Assembly: GCA_023053575.1 (NCBI GenBank)
Contig: JAKZAP010000003.1
Span: 2,642,561 to 2,706,560, forward strand
Source of the DNA: Branchinecta lynchi
Taxonomy: Eukaryota > Arthropoda > Branchiopoda > Anostraca > Branchinectidae
Direction of reading: 5' to 3'
DNA: 64,000 bases
The position numbers and the translations under genes were made by a program. The notes under the pieces are model-generated. The model was not told the origin of the DNA. It was given only the letters and a program-made list of their open reading frames with translations, and searched no databases. This document shows positions 26,501-38,500 of the stretch, one piece after another. Every line of letters begins with the position of its first letter. The stretch's first letter is position 1.

Positions 26501-29500
26501 AGCCTCTAGGACCTTCCATTTGGAATAGTCTGACTGTCGTCATTTGGGACTAGGGAGTCTGTTTAGATCTTACTTCTAACGGCTACTTCTGACCAGTGTA
26601 GGTTTGCATGGACGATTTTTTTTTATTTGCCAATAATTGGGGTCGAATGGGTCAAGAGTTTCTATCGGGGTTTCTTCTGATGTTATAAGCCGTTCTGCTG
26701 AAATTGGTCTAATAGGTAGCGCTCTTCAGTTGAACACACTGTTCCTTATTCCCGGAGAGTTAATTGTTGGCGGAAGTATGACGTAACCTGAGTACAAAAT
26801 GTATAACGACGACCCAAGACAGCCCAGATTTTCCAGCTGTAACACATAACTATAAACGCTTTAAATTGCTAGAGACTGATTAATGTGAAAGGCCAGTTCG
26901 AGTCCAGCGTGAGAATCGCTTTTTTAATCATGCCTCGTTTCCTCACATACTTGTTATAAGTTGAAATATCTGGTCAGCAAGTTTTTGGGGTGGGTTTCTT
27001 CGTTGAAAAATTTAAGCACCAAAGGTTTTTGGGGCTAGTCAACTTGGAAGGTTTTTGCATAAAGTATGGTCTCACAGGGAAGGTTTCTTTGTAGTTAGGC
27101 TTTGTTCGATTAGTTGTTTGTTCGTTTTCTTTTTGATTTGAGACCTCGGGCTTTCAACCATGTTATTCCACATCATGTTCATGTTCTTTTATTATTTATA
27201 ATATCTACAAACATGAGTAATCCGGGAGAGAGGAAGGCACGAATTGCACGAGGGTGATATGTGAAAAACAATTACCATCTTCAGAAGATAAGAAAAATAG
27301 TGGTAGACTACTCACCGGTTAATTTACATGTGAAAATTAATATTGATAAATAATAATAACAATTGAATAAAGAACTAGAACCAACAAAATACTATTTTCA
27401 TTGAATTCTCGGGAAGACCCCTCCAATGTGGCAGCGCATAAATTAATAGTATGTAGTTTGTCAGGCAAGATCTCGCAAGCAAGCAAGCTCTGACAGTCGC
27501 TACACATTCAACCAGCCCCCATTGCCCCCCCAGTGTATAATGGTCCTTTTTTTTTTTTTTTTTTTTTTTAAATGTTAATGCCTCGTAGTATCTTTTCTGT
27601 TCTTCCCGTACAATATGTATTGGCCAGGTAACTACGCTTCCACTTACCCTCCGTGACGCCAACGGTCTTATCAATCTTAAATTTTTAAAACGTGATCACG
27701 CGTGACCGGCCTACTTATTTAGCGTCACCTACACTTTCTTCTATCTCTATGTTTATTTTCTTAATTTCATATTTTTATTTTTTTTCATCCATTCTTTCTA
27801 ATCTTTACACTTCCATCCTATCTTTCAACCTTCCTAAATCCCTTCCTTTAAATTTTTTCTTTTAAAACTAAAACTTAATTTTCAAATTTAAAAAAATACT
27901 TATAATTCAAATCCACTAATATTAAACTCACCTCCACTCATCTCAATAACATTCTTTTTCCTTTACTTATATTTAACTTTAATTTAATTTACCTTTTGAG
28001 CAGTCAAAACATAGTCTAATAACGAAAAATAGGGCAAACCACAAAAAAACTAAAAAAAGGCACATCGATATCTCAGGGTGCCCTTCCGGCATAGGGCAAC
28101 CCTTCCATCACAGCCATTATTAAAACTCTTTAAACCAACAAAAAAACAACAAAAACACCTATTTTTCTTTACTAAACCAAACAATCTGCCCTACCAAAAA
28201 TTAAATAAAAATAAAAAGTTACGAAGTTCTGCTTTTACAACCTGTACTCATAATATTTTACATAACAAAACACACTTACGCAAAGCAGAACGTTCTAACT
28301 ATCCCAATTTTTTCCTTTTTAAAAACAAAAACACAACAAAACACAACCCACTTTTGAAAGCTAAAAAAAAACAAAAAAAACAACAACAGATTTACAGATT
28401 TCAACCTCCTTCAATTTTTACTTTAATACCTGTAATGAATGACGACAAAGCGCCTCTGACGGTGATAATCGCACTATATCCTAAACCGCTATCATACAAC
28501 AATGGTTTTGAACATGGTTGAAAAATATTAACACAGAGCAGAACAGAATAAACCGTTGCATCTTACCCAATCATAAACTAATCTAATTTTCTCTGCTAAA
28601 TATGAGCACATCTTGTACTCTTTTTTTTTCACGATGAGGTTGGTTACAGTAAGGGAATTTTTGAAGAGATAAGCGCAGAAGAAATTTCAAGATTTTAAGT
28701 TTTATACAACCACGGCAACGGTGGTGTTACTAGAAATGGAAAGCATTTCATTTCTAGCCTAACCTAAGGGGGGGGGGACAACAGCGTCGCCCCGGGCCCC
28801 AATCGCGTTTGTGAACGTATATCTTACATGAATGAAACCGAAAATACTTAAGTGATTAACAACATATGAAAGGAAAAGTGAACAATATAGAACGTCGAAA
28901 TTCATAGTTCAAGGACAAGGTGTCATTTTGCTGGGACCTGAAGCGGGGCGTCGCAGTTTTTAGCGTACATCGTAAATAGGTGACACCGAAATGCTTAAAG
29001 TATAACCGAAAAGGGTTGAGATAGGTTTGTTTACTTACCCATTACTTAGTCATTACTGCCATAAAATCACGGTTTATAAGAATGCTGATGGAGAATTACG
29101 GAAGTTAAGTGATTCTGACTTTCCGGTTTTCTCTTATTTTGCTATGTATATTAAGTCTATCGACATTCCCACCTGTGTCTACTTTTATTTCTTATTTATA
29201 TTTATTTTTGTTTAACTGCGACTGTGCCTTGGCCTTGCTTTCCGTTAGCTATAAGATTATTGAGTGGATGGATGTTATTGGGTATGGTTCGTCGTGTTTA
29301 AGTTAATTTGGTTTTATTCTTTGTTCGTGTCGTCCAGCTTTGCTCTCAGCAGCGGAAAGTGATAATGATAGATTTTTTTGTAAATAAAGATAACCTTGAA
29401 CCATTTAAAGAGGCTTGAAGACCCGATGAAAATAGAGTACTTTGTTGCTCCTCTATCAGAACAATCGATTTTCATCTACTGGACTTCTTTCTCTGTCGTG

Positions 29501-32500
29501 TTTGTGGAACCTCTATGCGCTTGTTCTGTGTTGTATGCTTGACGAATAACCAGAAAGTTGTCGGATGCTTTCTGACTTTTCGACCCAGTAAATGCCGGTT
29601 GGGACTTTGGAGATGACGAAACTGATCGCATACACTTTTTGTTTATCATTACTATGTTCGAAAGTTGCAACAGCATGTCTTCTCGTTCTGACAAATAAGT
29701 GCTCAGGAAGGGAGCTCACTGGCCACTGAAAAGCCGCGTTTGTAAAGATATTCAAAATTTCCACAGCATAGTAAAACTTTGAGCTTGGTCACACTTTGGT
29801 CACACTGGGCTCAAAAACCCGCCTATTCGACAAACAACTGAAAATCCATAGGTGACGTGAGATTTGACGGGCTTTGTGACTGCTTGGGGATAATGAGCAG
29901 ACTGCAATTAGGGGTCAATAGGGGTTCCTGTAACATAATTATACACGATGTTTTGCTCCAGTTTATCTCCTGAATTTAAAACGACAACATCAGAATGATT
30001 TGTATCTTGTTCTTTTTCTTTTTTCTACTTTTGCAACCTTAAAAGCCAGGAAATGAGCCCAGTGTGACCAAGCTCTTTGCGTTGTGAGGACGGCCACAGA
30101 TATTCTGAACGTAATAGTAGATAAATAGTGAAAAAATTGGCATTGTTATTGGGGTATCGTTTATTGCTTGGACAAGACACCTCATGGGCAGAAATCATCT
30201 TCATTTCCGTATTTCGGTCCGTATTTAGTGTCGACTCAAGTTCACAAAAATGTTTTAATTTTGGGTTCCTCCTTACGTAATCCAGATAATGCAGTGTAAG
30301 CAGTTAAACGATACCAAAGTAAGTTGACTTTTCTGTTAAACTTTAAGTAATTAACATCCCGATGGAAAATTTTTAGGGCCCCTAGCAGCATGCTACAGCT
30401 ACCCCCGTGAAGTTGTATAATAATGTAGTCTCATTGCAACTTTTTAGTAGACTTCTTTACTATTGTACCACTTATAATATTCGGATCCGAAGTCCGTAGG
30501 TAGTATTTCATGGTCCTGCAAACTATTAAAAAACCTGTCTTCCCTGTAATACAAATACAACCTACTTCCATAATCATTCCATATATTTCTAAACCCGGAA
30601 ACCCCAATTTCGTACGAGCATTCTAACCCCTCTGACAAAATATCGCTGATTTTCAAACTTGCCCTGTTTTGCTACCTTTGTAGTAGGGGAAAGATACGGA
30701 AAAAAATGGTCGAACCAGGAAAAAATTGGTACAGAAATTATTTTTGCACCACTGTGTTCAGAAAAGAGAGCTCTACAACATATCAAAAATCTAAATCTCC
30801 ATCCCGTTGCGAAATTCCCTTTTTTTCACGTTTTTTGCGCCTATTTTTTAGATATTTCCAGAATCCGAGAATGAGGAACCGTGAAAAGAAAAGTAGTTTA
30901 TTGATGGTTTCCCTTTTAAGAAACGATAGTTTTTGTGCTCTTTTATTAGACAGAAACATCACGTTTAATCATTTAAATTTTTTGTATGTTTTGTTTTTGT
31001 TTTTGTATGAAGTAAAAAAAAAAAAAAAAAAAAAAAAATCAAGCGACACACGATCACGGGGTATTTTTCGAAGAGGAGCACGAATTTTCTGTTCATTTTT
31101 CCCCATCTGAACAAATAGCCTACCGGCGTTCCGAATCCATTTCTTTTCCTTTATTGGTGATGACATTTTCAACCAGCTGGAAAGTCCCTTCTGATATTCA
31201 CTTTCTGTTACACCATGCCTTGATCTCACACTCTTTTCAAAGTTGCTTCAGTCTGCTGAGCCTTGTAGAGCCACCTATCTGCAAAAAAACTCCTCAGATG
31301 GAAAGTATTTTGGAGTCCAAGCAGAGATTTAACACAGGTGCGTTTTTGTTTGTTTTTCTTGCCGATGCTTTTGTAACGTAACTACTAGGAAGCGGAAAGG
31401 AATCGGAGGAAGGAAATATAGAAAGGAAAGAAGACTCTACGCTCGTCCTACCTCTCTTTTCTGACACATATTTTATCAGCGCCATCTGTCTGAAGAACAA
31501 GCGACACCGCGACATGAGTTCCAGTAGAAAGGAGCGTGACTTCGACGATACCCAGAAGCTCGTCGGATACTTCGGAGAATCTTCTCCGTTCAGAGGTGAC
31601 AATCAGCTTAGAAACATTGCCAACGGCATAACTTCTTCCCAAGATGTTAATGTTGACGAGGCCGATGTGGCTGGAAAGTTGATTCTAAGTAAGATGACGG
31701 GAAAAACCTTGAAGGAGCAAGTCTTCAAGAAAAAAGACCAAGTGACCCTAATGAATGCCAAAAAGGCGGGGTCCTCTGGGGTAGCGCACATAGATCCGGC
31801 GCTCCTTTTCCAGCGGTTTATAATAGTAGCCCAACGAACTGACCTCCGAGAAGAATACTTCAAGTACGAACTTTGTACGATTCCTCCTTCTCTTTTCGAA
31901 AGCGATGGCCTTATGAGAAAAGCAAATAAGCCAGAGCTTGCAAAAGCGATCTTTCAGGCTTGCGGGATTGAGACTCAGTCACCCCCAAGACCTGCTTCTG
32001 CGTGTAACATCGTCTTGGATGTTGGTTCTCTTCTACATCGAGTTCCATGGAAGGTAGGGTCAACCTTCAAGGTCATCTTTGCTTCATACGTCCATTCCGT
32101 ACAAGCAAGGTACCCTAGTGCGATCGTTGTGTTTGACGGATATGAAGGTGGTCCAGCAATCAAAGATGCTACCCATTTACGTCGAGCAAGGATGGTTGGC
32201 CGCCAAGTCTTTTTCACCGAAGAGATGACCCTCGGCATGAAGAAAGAAGAGTTTCTTTCATGTAAGACAAACAAAGGACGTTTCCTGAAGCTGCTCGGCA
32301 ACCATTTGGAAGCCGTTGGTTTCCGAATTTTCCACTCGGAAGGAGACGCCGACGTTCTGATTGTAGAAAAAGCCGTAGAAGCTGCTAGTCTTACAGACAC
32401 AATCGTGGTTGCTGATGATACTGACATCTTGGTTCTTCTGATCAGTCGATCAGATTCGCGTTCCGGGCGTTTATATTTCTCACCTGAAGCTAAGTTTGGC

Positions 32501-35500
32501 GGTACTAGTTCAGCTTGGGATATTAGTGAGATGAAGCAGAAGCTAGGAACAGATGTCAGCAATCTGATACCGTTCTGTCATGCCGTGCTGGGTTGTGACA
32601 CAACCTCTCACCTTTACGGAATAGGAAAGGGCAAAGCCGTTCAGCTGCTACTTTCCAACAAGAGTTTCAGGGACAGCGCTGCTATATTTGGCGACAAGCT
32701 CGCATCGCTTGACGATATTGTGGCAGCAGGAGAGCGAGCATTGTTGATACTGTACGGTTGCCCTGATGTTTCGAACCTGGACACTGCCAGAAAGCTAATC
32801 TTTCACAGAAAAGTGAGCACTGCCACCACTTTCGTGCATCCACAAGAACTGCCACCGACTCAGGCAGCAGCGAAGTACCACTCGCTACGTGTCTACTGCC
32901 AAGTTCAAATCTGGCTCGGGAACCCAGTAGACCCTTTACGCCTGGGATGGAAACTGCAGGATAACGAAGTTTTTGCGCCAATAAAAACAGATCTCCCTGC
33001 CGCTCCGTCTCAGCTGCTGAAAATTATCAAATGCTCGTGTCGTATTGACGGCCGTGATAGTGAAAAGTGTACCTGTAAGAAAAACGGACTTGAGTGTACT
33101 ATAGCCTGCCGTACCTGTAAGGGAAGCTCGTGCAACAATTCGAAGTTTCAAGAAGAAGAACTTAGTGAAGAAGAATAACAGTTAACTGTGATGATGCAAA
33201 ATCTAGTTCCTATATTTTGATGATGTGAAATTTTTATATATTTGAAAAATAAGATAAAAGCTTTTCTCTGAACACATTAAGTTAGAACCTACCTTGTCTC
33301 ATGGTGTTTGGCGCTGAGGTGTTTCGTCATTCCTGTTTATTGTTGTTTAGTCTTTTTTTTTTTTTTTTCTAAGCCTTTCGTTTACATAGCCAAATAGACT
33401 ACAACGCTGGTAAGAGTTTTTTTCCCCAAAGACACAGTTTTTTTCCCCATTTTTTTTTTTTGCTGATAAATATTTTTCTTTTGGTCAGGTAACGAAATGA
33501 GTATCAGAAATGAATTCAGAGCCAAAAGCTGATCTAAAAAGATGTGTAAAACATTATAGTTTACGTTTTTAATTTTTTTCCCGGTTTTTGAGAAAATAAA
33601 TAAAAAAACATTAAAAAAAAACAATTTCGCATCGAGCTAGAGATTTAGATTTTTGATATGTTGTTAAGCATTTTTTTCCGGTCCGGATGGTGAAGAAACC
33701 ATTTCTGTACCAATTTTTTCCTGGTCAAAACTTATTTTTCTCCTACTATTGATGTGTATCACGCTGTCGACGGTTGTCTGCGAGAAGTTTTTCCATCAGC
33801 AAAACCGGTTATGTAAATTTATTTTCCCTGTTTATCTCTGTAAGTCAACGGGTCTCGGAAAAGGCTTAAAACAGCCAAAACCGTGGGTCATTTGTTGAAA
33901 GCACAGCCTAGTTTGAAAGTATTCAAGTATTTTAAAAGACTGTAAATTGATTAGAAAATAGTGCGAGGGGTCCTTTAAGTAATTAATATCATCTTGTGCT
34001 CCTCATCAACTAGGTTTTACATCAGTTTTTCATGGGAGCTCTGGGCCTCCTTAAAAAGCCAGCCCTCTCCCAAAATCCACCCCTTTCCAAGGGATGAGAT
34101 ATTCAGCAGCGGTCCCCAGAGCTGAACTCGGATTCCTAATTACCACGTGTAACTGAGACGAACAGTCCTGTTAGTTTGTACAGTGTTTCGAAAACAGCGT
34201 ATCAATTTTCGGAATCTCTCAAAACATGACGTCAGGCAGGGTCCCAACTTTTCGGGATTGAACCGAGACTCGCAGTCATTTCCAAGCAACCAGAATTCAA
34301 AAATTAAATTGGAAAGATTTTCACATTCGCAGTGTACACAGTGGTGTAATGAGATAAAAATAGTGAAAGTAATCATGATAATACAACTACTTTATTTGGT
34401 CGAATTATATATTTTTTTTGAAAAACCTGTTGATATTTCTCACTAATTCTAGAATAACCACGAAGGGCATAAGAAACGAAACTTGCCAGATGGCCTTGTT
34501 GCAGTAGCAATGAGTGTCTAAGAAATAAAGTAGAGAGAAGAAGGTAAATGGTCAGGTTGGCAGAAAGCCCAAGAGTAAAAAAAAACAAATAAAATACTAA
34601 ATATAACAAAGAAAAAGTGAAAAACACGCAATGACAAAGTTGGAAAAGTCGTGCGCCGAAAACCCGCGTCAGCATCAAATTTAGTCTGAACAGCAGGACC
34701 GTATCCGGGGTGGGGGTGGGGGCTAGAGGGTGCGCAACCTCCCTCCCCCCAAAAAATATGCAAAAATAGTCGTTTTTTAGGCTTTAGCTTCTGATCTACG
34801 TAAAAAGAATTTAAAACATGTACTTTTTAAATATTCTTTTTGTTTTGTAACAGCCGAAAACCAACTATAAGGTGCATCCGGCTTTAATTTTAGGATAAAC
34901 GACTGATTGATTTTCTAGTTGCGCAATTCAAAAGCACAAAACTGAATACTCTCAGATTTGATCCTAGGACCAAAATCAAAGATACATATTTGTTAGTGTC
35001 GATTTCCTTCAATCACTTATCTGATTTTTTATTTCTGCTCAAACATCTTCTGGCAATGCTGCCAGACATTCAGTAAGAGCTAGAAGCTTATTTGGCCCTT
35101 GCAATGCTGGATCATTTGTAGGGAAAACCCGATAAGATAAGAATGATTATGGGCCCTTGGAAATCAAGAGACTGTATCGTTTGGTACAGGAGTGTTGCAT
35201 GAAGCTGCCACCCTAAACTCCTATTTTGGGGAAATGACTTAGGGAAAAAGAGTAAAGGCTGAAATAAAATTCAGTGGAGTATCCTGAAAGGAAGCTTAGA
35301 ACCTTCGCTTTCTGCTGGTACCATAGTTTACTTGTAATTGTTCAAGACTAAGCTGGAGAACACAAAAGAATATAGGCACCCAAGTGATCATGAAGTCGCC
35401 CACTTTCCTAAAAATGGTATTTTGCTACATGGTGAAGTTAGAAGCCAGCTGTTTGGTCAGAGAAGTTCCTTGACCTTTTGCAAATAACAAAATTTGCTGT

Positions 35501-38500
35501 TTTCTTGGAATTTGCATGATTTTTCTGGGGATGGCAGCTTCATGATCCAAGGTGGCAGGATCATGTACCATGGCCAATTGGGGGGTGGGCGGTGCCATAG
35601 TAAGGGCAGCTTCATGCAACACTCCTGTAAACAGTATTTTATTTTTTGCACTATTTTTTGCTAGGTCAATGCTAATGAGTCAGCACCTAGCTAGGTTAAT
35701 GCTCAACGCTAAAACAAGGGCTCGGGAAGAGCGACTGGGGATCGCAAGATTTGAATGGAAAGGAAATACTTCCGAACATTAGCACAGATATATATATATA
35801 TATATATATTTATTTTTGCCCGCTTACAAAAGGGAAAAAGCGGAGTACATAAAGAAAAAGAAAAGAAGAAAAGAAACTAAAGAAGATATGTACACGCACT
35901 AAACATAATACTAAAATCTATACTACGAATCGAGTTAGCATATGGTTTCGGCGTGGTTTCGCTTAAAAGCCTTTTTATTTGTCCATTCCATTTGCTGTAT
36001 TATAGTTTCGAACCTGAAACTACGGAGCTCAAACTACAAACTACCTCGCCGACGTAGTTTGGTGTAGTTTGACTTTTCGGAAACAAGAACTCAATAAAAC
36101 GCAAGTAAGACAAAACGCAACTTAAGGGACACAAACCTAACCAGGGGCGTCGCAAGGGGGGGGGGTGCGGGGGTTGCAGCACCCCCCCCCCCCCCACCTT
36201 TTTGAGATTCGGTAAAATTTTGGGCCGGAGGCCCAAAATTTTATTAAAACTGCTCGGTGTTTTTTTTCTGTTTACGGGGATTCGGTAGTTATACAGGATC
36301 ATAAATAGGCTATCTGTACAAATCTCTTCGGTATAATGATCGCGATTCGGTATAATTGCCAGTATTCGGTAGTTATCACGAATTTGGTGAGAGAATTTAC
36401 TGAAATCATTTGGTAATTTTTCGATGCCGGAACTATTCGGTATATTCATGGAGATTCCGCAGTTACACAGACTCCCGAATAAGCTATTGGTTCGAAATTA
36501 TTCGGTATCATGATTGGGATTCGGTAATTTATTCAGTATAATTTCCAGGAAGTTAACCACGAATCCTGACTTTGTTCCAGTTTCGACGAAAGTATACCGA
36601 ATATGAATATTGTTCTTTCTTAGTCTTTCGTCTTTCGATACCAAAACAATTCGGCATAATAACCGGGATACGGTAGTTATAGAGAATCCCGAACACGCTA
36701 TCGGTCTAAACTTATTCGGTATAATAACTGGGATTCAGTAACTTATTCGTTGTAATTGCCAGGAGTCGGAAGTTACAACGACGAAGTCGAGTGAAGCACT
36801 GGCCGCAGACAAAAGTGATGATCTATGATATCATCGATAGTCCTTACTTTTATTTTGGATCCCAAAAAGAATATCTAATCATAAATATTTCGAAAATTCC
36901 GCCTGCAGCATTTTTCGTAATATTCTCTATTTTGTGGAAGGGCGCGTCATTGACGTCATTTGTCACGTCATTTTTAAGCCACTTTTAGGATTGAGATTTC
37001 GAAACATTAAAAACTAAAATTTGGATGTAAATTAAATTTGGAAGGAAAAATCAAAAAAACAAATTCGCCTGCGGCGCTCACTTTATGTGATCATAGGTAG
37101 TATATTGACTAGACTACAGTTGCTGTTGCTGCCGGAACGTCGCTCCATCTGGTTCTCGGTATTACATCAACGGTAAATGATAGTAAATTTGTAAGAGAAG
37201 CAGTTAAATTTTCGCCTACAAAAACAAATGGATTTTGAAAATTTTCGCCTGCGGCGCTCGATTTAATTTGCTATTGGCTATAACAGATAGTAGCTGTTAC
37301 TGCAATCATGCCCGGCAATATATTCTCCATGTGGGCTTCGCCAAAACGCCGCCTAATAGTTGGCTTATCATCGTTCATTCTGCCTTTTATTGTTACTCTT
37401 CCTATGTAATCGTTTCTGTTCCATAATTTAAAGCTCGAATTCTTGGTTCTAGGATTTGGTAAAATTTTTGAAAGATTCGGTAAAACTTTGGCTCTGCACC
37501 CCCCCCCCCCCCCCCCCCCCGAAAATGCACTTGCGACGCCCCTGAACCTAACACCATAGTTTAGACATACTCGAGCGATTGTGCTGATGTGAAAGAGTAA
37601 TACGACCAAAGGTTCGGGATCCCAAAAATGTAATATTTGATCCAGACAATCGGGTCTTGCAGAAATCCGGTCTTCGTCAGACTCCTTGAGCACTTATCTA
37701 ATAAAATTTAGAAACAGATTAAGGCAAATAGTAATCATCTGAGAAGACCAGGTTGAAATATGGATTCAGCATGTGTGTTTACCCCTATAGCCTGCGTCAT
37801 ATCTACTTTGAAAAACTTAAACTTTTAACAAATTTTCCGATTTCAGCCAGACTCGTGGCGAACTGTGTGTCCAGGTAGAAAACGATTGTCACACACGAAT
37901 TCAGTATGTATTCTTACCCGTACATCGAATACCTAATGTAATTCATACAAAACTTTTACTTTTAACAAATTTTCGGGTTTGGGCCTACTTTTCCGGCGAG
38001 AAAATAATTTTCATATTCGGATTCAGCCTGCCTCGTTATCCTTAAATCGTACATCTAATCGACCTCCGATAAAACTTTTACTTTTAACAAACTTTCCGGT
38101 TTTGGCCGGATTCCGGGCGAACTACGAACTACTGCGAGAAAATTATTTTCATATTCGGATTCAGCATGTTTCCTTACCCTATTTCCGACATCTAATCAAC
38201 TTCAGATAAACTTTTTTCTTTTAACAAACTTTCCAGCTTTGGGTGGATTCCGGGTGAACAACTTGTCCGGCGAGAAAATGGTTTTCGTATTCGTGTTCAG
38301 CATCTCGTCTTACCTCTTAATCGACTATCTCATTAGCTTTTAAGAAATATTTGTTTCGCCCCTTAATTTGTAACCCCTCCCCCTCCCCTAAATTTGTTTA
38401 TCAGGTCCATCTACGAACTCGATCTTTCCCTTGACTCGACGAATCTTCACACTAAGCCTATCAAAATATCTCATTCCCTTCGAGAGTTATGGTTCTGATA

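Larger units (their letters stand above)
30681..33748 (+). mobile_element. Inverted-repeat DNA transposon carrying one FEN1/XPG-like nuclease gene
   Basis: The element is 3068 bp with outer ends TAGTAGG and CCTACTA, flanked by TTG on each side (30678-30680, 33749-33751). The imperfect inverted repeats are about 145 bp long. Two blocks of 25 bp are perfectly inverted: 30714-30738 with 33701-33725, and 30775-30799 with 33640-33664. The only long gene is 31514-33178. Academ-superfamily elements are known for short (3-4 bp) target duplications and an XPG-like domain, so this may be a distant or reduced relative. No separate DDE transposase is visible. Confidence 0.85.
30526..33978 (+). mobile_element. 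TTAA-flanked MITE, copy 2, split by the XPG-CXC element
   Basis: The left half 30526-30680 and right half 33749-33978 join into a roughly 380-bp member of the AGGACC family seen at 2591-2963. TTAA lies at both ends. The break falls in the conserved word GCTACCTT-GATGTG. Confidence 0.8.

Noticed and set aside
28078..28521. 147-residue plus-strand open frame rich in Lys and Asn
   Set aside because: It is the LINE 3' UTR read in the antisense direction; the same A-rich blocks lie at 6363-6940.
36000..36449. 149-residue minus-strand frame with Pro-rich middle
   Set aside because: It spans the junction of MITE A and the hAT element; the Pro/Gly run is a G/C homopolymer.
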